A DNA stretch of 6,012 nucleotides from Gemmatimonadota bacterium (GTDB lineage: Bacteria; Gemmatimonadota; Gemmatimonadetes; Gemmatimonadales; GWC2-71-9), in contig JADJPD010000040.1 in NCBI GenBank assembly GCA_016713435.1, forward strand, positions 1 through 6,012. The letters are read 5' to 3'. Below are positions 1 to 6,012 of this stretch, piece by piece. Each line of letters begins with the position of its first letter. Within the stretch, counting starts at the first letter, position 1. A model generated the notes under the pieces. That model was given only the letters and a program-made list of their open reading frames with translations, did not search any database and was not told the origin of the DNA. A program made the translations under genes and the position numbers.

Positions 1-1131
<1,131 letters not shown>

Positions 1132-1388
1132 CCTCGCGCGCACCCCGCCTGCCGGTTGGAGATCCTGCCTCTGACGAGGCGAGCCGCCCCATCCTGCTCG
1201 CGATCCGGGTGGCCTGCTTCGTCAGCCGCGGGACCAAGGGGAAGCTGGCACCCGCCGGACGATGGTCCTGTCCGAGCGGCCTGACCTCCCGGGCTTGTTG
1301 GCCGGTCTTCCCCGATTCTCCCCGCCCGATGCCCGCTGTCCCCCCTGTCCGCCGCCGTCCGCGCTGATCCGTTTGCCGGATAAGCACC
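1132..1388 (+). other. Spacer between the DUF2126 gene and the ATP-grasp gene
   Basis: I recognise no protein family in any frame of this stretch. Frame 3 stays open to a TGA at 1365-1367, but its residues look like noise. One weak hairpin is visible: CGGAC at 1256-1260 pairs with GTCCG at 1270-1274 around a 9-base loop. There is no T-run after it. No clear -35/-10 pair and no strong Shine-Dalgarno sequence stand out before the GTG at 1389. The spacer is long for an operon, so the downstream gene may have its own promoter, but this cannot be shown from the sequence. Confidence 0.45.
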
Positions 1389-3823
1389 GTGACGGCTGGG
1401 CGCCACGACGAGTGCCGCGCCCCCGACGGGACGCTGCGCCCGCCCTGGGCGGAGTTCGGGCGCCTGCTCGGCCCCGATCCCGCCGCCACCCTGCGCGCCG
1501 CCCACGCCGCCTGCCAGCGGGCCATCGTCGAGCAGGACGTGAGCATGAACGTCTACGGCGGGGAGCGCTCCGACGCCCGGCCGTGGCCGCTCGACGCCGT
1601 GCCGTTCCTCCTCCCGGCCGGCGATCGACCATCTCCGCGGCCTCCAGCAGCGCGCCCGCCTGCTCAACGAGTTGCCCCGCGACCTCTACGGCCTGCAGAA
1701 ACCCCTGCGCCAGGGGCGCGCTGCCCGCCGCGCTGGCCATGGCCAACCCGCATTACCTGCGCCGGGGGCCGTCCGCCTGGCGGCCGCGCGAGGTGATGTT
1801 GCACACGCTGGCCTTTCGACCTGGCGCGTTCCCCGACGGCCAGTGGTGGGCGCTGCGCGACCGCCTCGACGCCCCCTCGGCCTCGGCCACAAGCTGCAGA
1901 ACCGCCTGCTCACCCGCCAGGCGCTCGCCCCGGTGTTTCAGCAGGCGCTCGTCGCACGGTTGTACGACTACCTCCGCGCTCTTCCGGCAATCGCTCTCCG
2001 TCCTGGCCCGGCCGCGCCAGGGCGAGGAGCCGCGTGTGGTCTTCTCACCCCGGGCCCGGCCAACGAGACCTATTTCGAGCAGGCGTACTGCCCGCTACCC
2101 GGCTGCCCGCTCGTCGAGGGCGCTGACCCACCACCCGCGACCGCCAGGTGTACCTGCGCACCGTGGGCGGCTTGCAACGCGTCGATGCCATCGTGCGCCG
2201 CGTGGACTCCGCCTACTGCGATCCGGCTGGAACTCCACGCCCACTCCCTCCTCGGCGTGCCCGGCCTTGTCCAGGTCGCGCAGGAACGCCGCGTCGTCCT
2301 CGCTAACCAGCTCGGGGCCGCTTTCGCCCCGAGACCGCCGCGCTCCCGGCCTTCCCCTCGGCCTGCTCTGCCGTGCCGTGCTCGGCGAGGAGCTCCGGTT
2401 GTCGGGCGTCGCCATCTGGTGGTGCGGCACGATAACGCCGCGCCTTCATGTGACGTCCCGCCTCGACCGGCTTCCGCCATCAAACCGGCCTTCCGCCTGC
2501 CCGGCCCCTCCGCCACCTGGTACGGCCCGTCGCTCCCCGGCGGGAACGCGCCGCCCTCGCGGCCGCCATCGCTGCCCGGCCTGGGCCTACTGGTGGCCGG
2601 GGAGGACGTCCAGCTCGGCACCACGCCGGCGTGGATCGACGGCGCGTTGCGGCCCGCCCGCTTTGTGCTGCGGATGTTCGTCTCCGGCAGGACGGCGCCC
2701 GACCACGTGCCGCCCGGCGGTCTCACCCGCTACCACCCGGCGACCGACGACACGATTGTCACGTTGCAACAGGGCGGCATCACTAAGGGGACACTTTGGG
2801 TGCTGCGCGCCGAAGGAGCTGACCTGGCCCCGCCATCGTCCCCCGGTGCCGCTGGCCGATACCGGGCATCGCGCCGCGGACACCCCCAGCCGGTTCGCCG
2901 ACACGCCTCTTCTGGCTCGGGCGCTACCTCGAACGCACCCTGCACCTCAGCCGCCTGCTTGAGAAACTGGAGCCGCTGATCCGCGAGGAGATCGTCGCCT
3001 CGATCCGGCGGTCGTCCGCGCCTCCTTCCGCCTCCTGCTCGAGGCCCAGGGGTTGCCGGCGCCGCCGGACGCGGACCACGCCGAACTCGAAGCGATGCTC
3101 GCCGCCGCACTGGCGCGGCCCGCGTTGCCTTCCGGCCTGCGCGCCAACCTCGGGCACCTCGTGCGCAATCTCGAGCAGGCGAAAGTGCGGCTGCCGCCCG
3201 ACGCGTGGCGCTGCCTGCGGCACCTGCGCGCGGCAGCCGAGGCGCCGCGGCCGCCCGCGCCGGCGGCGCTCGCGCCCGAACTGGCCGCCCTGGACTCCGT
3301 GCTCCGGGAGGCGATCGCCCATGACACCGCCTGGCGCTTTCTCATGCTCGGCCGCCACCTCGAGCGGGGCCAGAACCTCGTGGCGATCGCCCGCCACCTG
3401 CTGGGGCCGCTCGGCACCGGGGTGGAGGCGGTGACGGAGTTCCGGCTGCAGTCGCTCCTGCATCTGGCGGATTGCCTGTTTTCCTACCGCAGTTCCGGCC
3501 ACGGCGTGTTCCAGCCGGCACAGGTGCTGGCCTGGCTGTTCGTCGCCCCGGAAAATCCACGCGGCCTCCGTTTCCTCGCGGATCAGATCAACCTCCACCT
3601 CACCGGGCTGCCCGACGACCTCGCGCCGCGGGCGGTGGCGGAGTTGCGCACGCTGGCCTTTCGGCTGCTGAGCCGCGTGCGCCTGCTCGAATTGCCGGCG
3701 CTCGTCGCCGGACTGGCCAGGCCGCGGCCTTCCTGCAGGAGAGCCGGACGATTCTGGCGATCCAGCGATCGCATCACGCAGATTCACTTTCGCCCACCCG
3801 AGCTGCCCGCCGCGCGGCCGTGA
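1389..3823 (+). CDS. Circularly permuted ATP-grasp protein (DUF404/DUF407) fused to alpha-E domain (DUF403), frame broken
   Basis: ATP-grasp enzymes join a carboxylate to an amine using ATP. This circularly permuted type 2 branch is predicted to be a peptide or amino-acid ligase of unknown substrate, probably cytosolic. The span codes for about 810 residues, the usual size of the DUF404-DUF407-DUF403 fusion. Landmarks in order are DECRAPDGTLRPPW and SMNVYGG (frame 3, start of DUF404), LLNELPRDLYG (frame 1), PDGQWWALRDRLDAPS (frame 2), TPGPANETYFEQAY (frame 1, about 2050), VYLRTVGGLQRVDAIVRRVD (frame 3, 2148), LGVPGLVQ (frame 1), LGEELRLSGVAIWWCG (frame 2), IKPAF (frame 1, 2479, whose Lys fits an ATP-binding role), PGGLTRY, and TLQQGGITKGTLWVL. 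Alpha-E follows: SRFAD (frame 2), LFWLGRYLERT (frame 3, 2907), then a long clean frame-2 stretch from 3004 to about 3705. It ends SDRITQIHF with TGA at 3821-3823. GTG at 1389 is the first start after the in-frame stop at 1365-1367. No start codon is evident before alpha-E, so a fusion is preferred over two genes. Confidence 0.9.
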
Positions 3824-3831
3824 CTCGCCCC

Positions 3832-4774
3832 ATGCCCGTCTACCGCGTCACCCACACCACCCGCTACCGGCATACCGCCCCCGCGACCGCGGCCTGGCAG
3901 GCCCTGCATCTTCAGCCGCGGCGCGAGGCCGCGCAGGCGCTGGCGGCCTCGAGTCCCGATCTTTCCCCGGCGCCCGCCGACCTCGCGGCTCGCGCCGATG
4001 CCTTCGGCAACACGCAACACGTCTTTACGGTGCGCGAGCCGCATGCCGTCCTGACCATCACCAGCCGGAGCCACGTGCGCCGCGACGAGCCGGCGGTGCC
4101 CATGCCCGGCCTCACCCCGCCGCTCGCCGCCGCCCGGGCGCAGGTTGCCACCGCCATCGCCGCCGGGCCGGACTACGCCCTCGAACAGTTCCTCCACGAA
4201 AACGCCCCACGTGCCCCTGCTCCCGCCGCGCGAACTGGCGGCCGGGCTCGACTCCGACGATCCACCGGCGCTGGCCTGGCTCCTCGCGCTCGGCGAGCGG
4301 TTCGCCACCGACTTCACCTTCGATGCCGGGGTCACGGACGTTTCCACACCGCTGGCGGAGGTGCTGCGGTTGCGGCGCGGCGTCTGCCAGGATTTTGCGC
4401 ACCTGTTTCAGCTGCGTGCGCCAGCACGGACTGCCGGCGGCGTACGTCAGCGGCTACCTGCTCACCACGCCGCTGCCCGGCCAGCCGCGCCTGCGGGGGC
4501 CGATGCCTCACACGCGTGGGTCTCGTCCACGTGCCCGGCAGTGGCTGGATCGACTACGATCCCACGAACCACTGCCTGGCTGGCACCGGGCCATATCGTG
4601 GTGGCCTGCGGGCGCGGACACGCCGACGTCTGCCCGGTCAAGGGTCTCTTCAGCGGCGGGCGGCGCGCATACCGAGACCGGCGTGACGGTCGAGCCGGCG
4701 GAGGAGATGCGATTCCAGCCGGAACATCCTGCTGGCTCGCCGGGCCGTTGCCCCCGGCGAACACGCCCGCCTGA
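3832..4774 (+). CDS. Transglutaminase-like cysteine peptidase-fold protein with N-terminal beta region, frame broken
   Basis: This is a transglutaminase-like protein of about 310 residues, near the family's normal length of roughly 270-310. The N-terminus MPVYRVTHTTRYRHTAPATA matches the typical start of bacterial proteins with a transglutaminase N-terminal domain ahead of the core. The catalytic triad is visible but split. Cys lies in RRGVCQDFAHLF (TGC 4385-4387, frame 2). His lies in GADASHAW (CAC 4511-4513, frame 2). Asp lies in GWIDYDPTNH (GAT 4558-4560, frame 1). The stretch HGLPAAYVSGYLLTTPLPGQ between them reads in frame 3, and CPVKGLFSGG near 4634 returns to frame 2. The ATG at 3832 lies eight bases after the previous stop, which suggests one transcript and perhaps coupled translation; I see no Shine-Dalgarno sequence. 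The first break is near 4201-4205 (HEN then PHVPLLPPREL), apparently one extra base. The end is uncertain: TGA at 4772-4774 (frame 2) or 4800-4802 (frame 3). It may act as a peptidase or crosslinking enzyme; the substrate is unknown. Confidence 0.9.
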
Positions 4775-4783
4775 GCCCCGTCG

Positions 4784-4833
4784 TTCCTCGTTCCCGCGCT
4801 GAGAACGAGAAAGGGAACCAGGAGCGGGAACGA
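4784..4833. terminator. Nested inverted repeats between convergent genes, possible bidirectional terminator
   Basis: Two alternative stems share this spacer. The inner one pairs CTCGTTC (4787-4793) with GAACGAG (4803-4809) around a nine-base loop, and two more A-T pairs lie beyond one mismatch. The outer one pairs TCGTTCCCGC (4788-4797) with GCGGGAACGA (4824-4833), ten perfect base pairs around a 26-base loop. The position between the 3' ends of two facing genes suits a terminator serving both. However, there is no T-run after either stem, so a classical Rho-independent terminator is not proven. The right half is purine-rich with repeated GGGAAC/GAACGAG-like words, so a repeat element is an alternative. 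Confidence 0.45.
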
Positions 4834-4849
4834 TCAAGCGCCGCCCGCG

Positions 4850-5991
4850 CTACACCCTCACCTCGACGCGGCGGCCGCCCTCGGCGGCGGAGCGGTAGAT
4901 CGCCCCGATGATCACCAGGTCCCGCCGTCCCATGACGCCGGATACGGGCGACTCGCGCCCTCGCGCACGCAGCGGGCGAAACCGTCGATCTGCACGGCCT
5001 GCTGGCTGCGCGGCGGCGGGCGGACCTCGCGGTGCGCCCTGGCTGGTGGTGACCCGAGATCGCCGTACTGGAAGGCGGGGCGAACTCGATCCAGCCCTTC
5101 TTCCCCCTCGGGCGCGGAAGCGATCCCCGCCGCCGTTGTAGCCGTGGAGCACTTTGCCGTCGCGCTGCTGGCGAACTCCAGCCGAAGTCGATCCCCTCCT
5201 CGACGTCGCGGAACAGATCCGGCCGCTTTTTCGAGTGCTCGCGCGCCTGCACCGCCACCGGCGCGAAGGTCGCGTGCGCGGAGCCGTCGGTGTCCGCCGC
5301 CAGGCATGCCGCCTGGAGGCAGTAGATGCCGATGTCCATCAGCGGCCCGCCGCCGGCCATCGCCTTCTCGATCCGCCACACGTGCCGGTTGATCGTGAAG
5401 GCCAGCATCCCCGTCATCCTCCGGAACGGGCCGAAGTCCGGCGCGCGCGCGAGGCGCCTGAGTTCGCGGTAGTGCGGCTCGAACTGCAGGCGGTAGCCGA
5501 TCGAGAGTTTCACGCGGTTCGCGCGGCAGGCCGCGAGCATGGCGTTGCAGTCGGCGACGGTGTTGGCCATCGGCTTCTCGCAGATCACGTGTTTGCCCGC
5601 CCACGCCGCGGCGATGGTGTGCTCGGGGTGGAGCGCGTTCGGCGTGACGACGTAGACGATGTCGATGGCGGGGTTGTCGATCAGCCGCGCCATCGTGGCG
5701 TAGTCGTAGATGTTCCGTTCCGGAAGCCGAACTCCCGCGCCCAGGCCTGGCCCTTCTCGCGCGAGCCGGTGACGACCGCGCGCAGCTCGCACTTCCTGCG
5801 TGAGCCGCAGGGCGGGCCTGAGCTGGCTGCGGGCGTAGCTGCCGAGTCCGCACAACGCGATCCCCAGCTTGCGCGGGGGCGGCGTGTCCTGCGCGCGGGC
5901 CTGCCGGGGCAGGGGCCAGCGCGGCCGTTCCTGCCGCCAGCCGGCCGAGAAATTCCTGCGCCGCGCCGTCGAGTGGGGGGGGTTCACACAT
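4850..5991 (-). CDS. Tat-exported Gfo/Idh/MocA-family oxidoreductase (glucose-fructose oxidoreductase-like), frame broken
   Basis: This is an NAD(P)-dependent sugar or polyol oxidoreductase of about 380 residues, the normal length for the family. The specific substrate cannot be read from the sequence. The N-terminus has a twin-arginine signal: RRRNF (codons at 5963-5949), a hydrophobic stretch LAAGTAALA, and an ARA/QD cleavage site near 5892/5891. This points to folded export to the periplasm. The Rossmann motif ALCGLGSYA follows, then ERNIYDYATMARL, IDIVYVVTPNALHPEHTIAA, the catalytic Lys in CEKPMANTVADCNAM (codon 5574-5576), LSIGYRLQFEPHYREL, and GGGPLMDIGIY. In that last motif, Asp (5334-5336) and Tyr (5322-5324) match the active-site arrangement of Zymomonas glucose-fructose oxidoreductase. 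The C-terminus ends SAAEGGRRVEVRV with TAG at 4852-4850. ATG at 5991 is preferred: dropping one G from the run at 5975-5982 joins it to the RRR motif. The centre, about 5720-5205, reads in one clean frame; both ends need several frame changes. It is convergent to the transglutaminase gene and probably transcribed on its own. Confidence 0.92.
5975..5982. repeat. Run of eight G (eight C in the coding sense) in the oxidoreductase signal-peptide region
   Basis: The homopolymer lies three codons after the ATG at 5991. With eight C the frame reads MCEPPPLD and misses the Tat motif. With seven C it reads MCEPPHSTARRRNF, which continues into a proper twin-arginine signal. A sequencing miscount is the simplest explanation; a length-variable tract in the organism is possible. 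Confidence 0.7.
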
Positions 5992-6012
5992 GGCAAGGCT
6001 CGCGTGGCGGCC

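Noticed and set aside
1262..2962. Single plus-strand frame of 566 codons spanning most of the ATP-grasp gene
   Set aside because: Only parts of this frame carry ATP-grasp motifs; the rest is low-complexity Arg/Pro/Ala noise. The real protein moves between all three frames.
3730..3740. Short palindrome around CTGCAG near the end of the alpha-E region
   Set aside because: It is too short, lies inside coding sequence, and is expected by chance in a 6-kb GC-rich window.
3472..4686. 404-codon frame that seems to fuse the alpha-E end to the transglutaminase
   Set aside because: It is a chance join. The frame-2 alpha-E ending SDRITQIHF with TGA at 3821-3823 and the ATG at 3832 match the normal boundaries of two genes.
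4650..4849. Minus-strand extension of the oxidoreductase frame past its end
   Set aside because: The family's C-terminal ending GGRRVEVRV followed by TAG at 4852-4850 lies in a different frame; the extension is composition-biased and runs through the convergent spacer.

Overview
The window is very GC-rich DNA (about 70% by eye) from a bacterium. It carries four protein genes and no RNA genes, CRISPR array or insertion sequence that I could find. From memory, the protein most like those of a particular group is the minus-strand oxidoreductase, which resembles Tat-exported Gfo/Idh/MocA proteins of the Verrucomicrobia (Opitutaceae-like) and Bacteroidetes. The base composition would fit an Opitutaceae-like organism, but this assignment is tentative.

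Layout. On the plus strand, 1 to about 1131 is the C-terminal third of a large DUF2126 transglutaminase-family protein whose start lies off the left edge. A gap of about 257 bases follows. From 1389 to 3823 comes a circularly permuted ATP-grasp protein (DUF404/DUF407) fused to a C-terminal alpha-E domain (DUF403). Eight bases later, 3832 to about 4774 encodes a small transglutaminase-like protein (Cys-His-Asp type). A short convergent spacer of about 75 bases holds nested inverted repeats. On the minus strand, 5991 to 4850 encodes a complete Gfo/Idh/MocA-family oxidoreductase with a Tat signal peptide.

How the genes work together. The three plus-strand genes form a widespread conserved set: DUF2126 protein, ATP-grasp/alpha-E protein and transglutaminase-like protein. 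Comparative genomics has predicted it to be a peptide ligase plus peptidase/transglutaminase system that makes or trims an unknown peptide or protein modification. To my knowledge its substrate is still unknown. The oxidoreductase is convergent and probably unrelated to it.

Main caution. All four genes are broken by many one- or two-base frame changes, so no gene reads through in one frame. Family-conserved protein sequence continues across each break in a neighbouring frame. The transglutaminase triad survives but is spread over two frames. This pattern fits uncorrected sequence indels in GC-rich DNA far better than gene decay. Gene ends and starts given here are therefore inferred by stitching frames by eye, and should be treated as approximate where stated.
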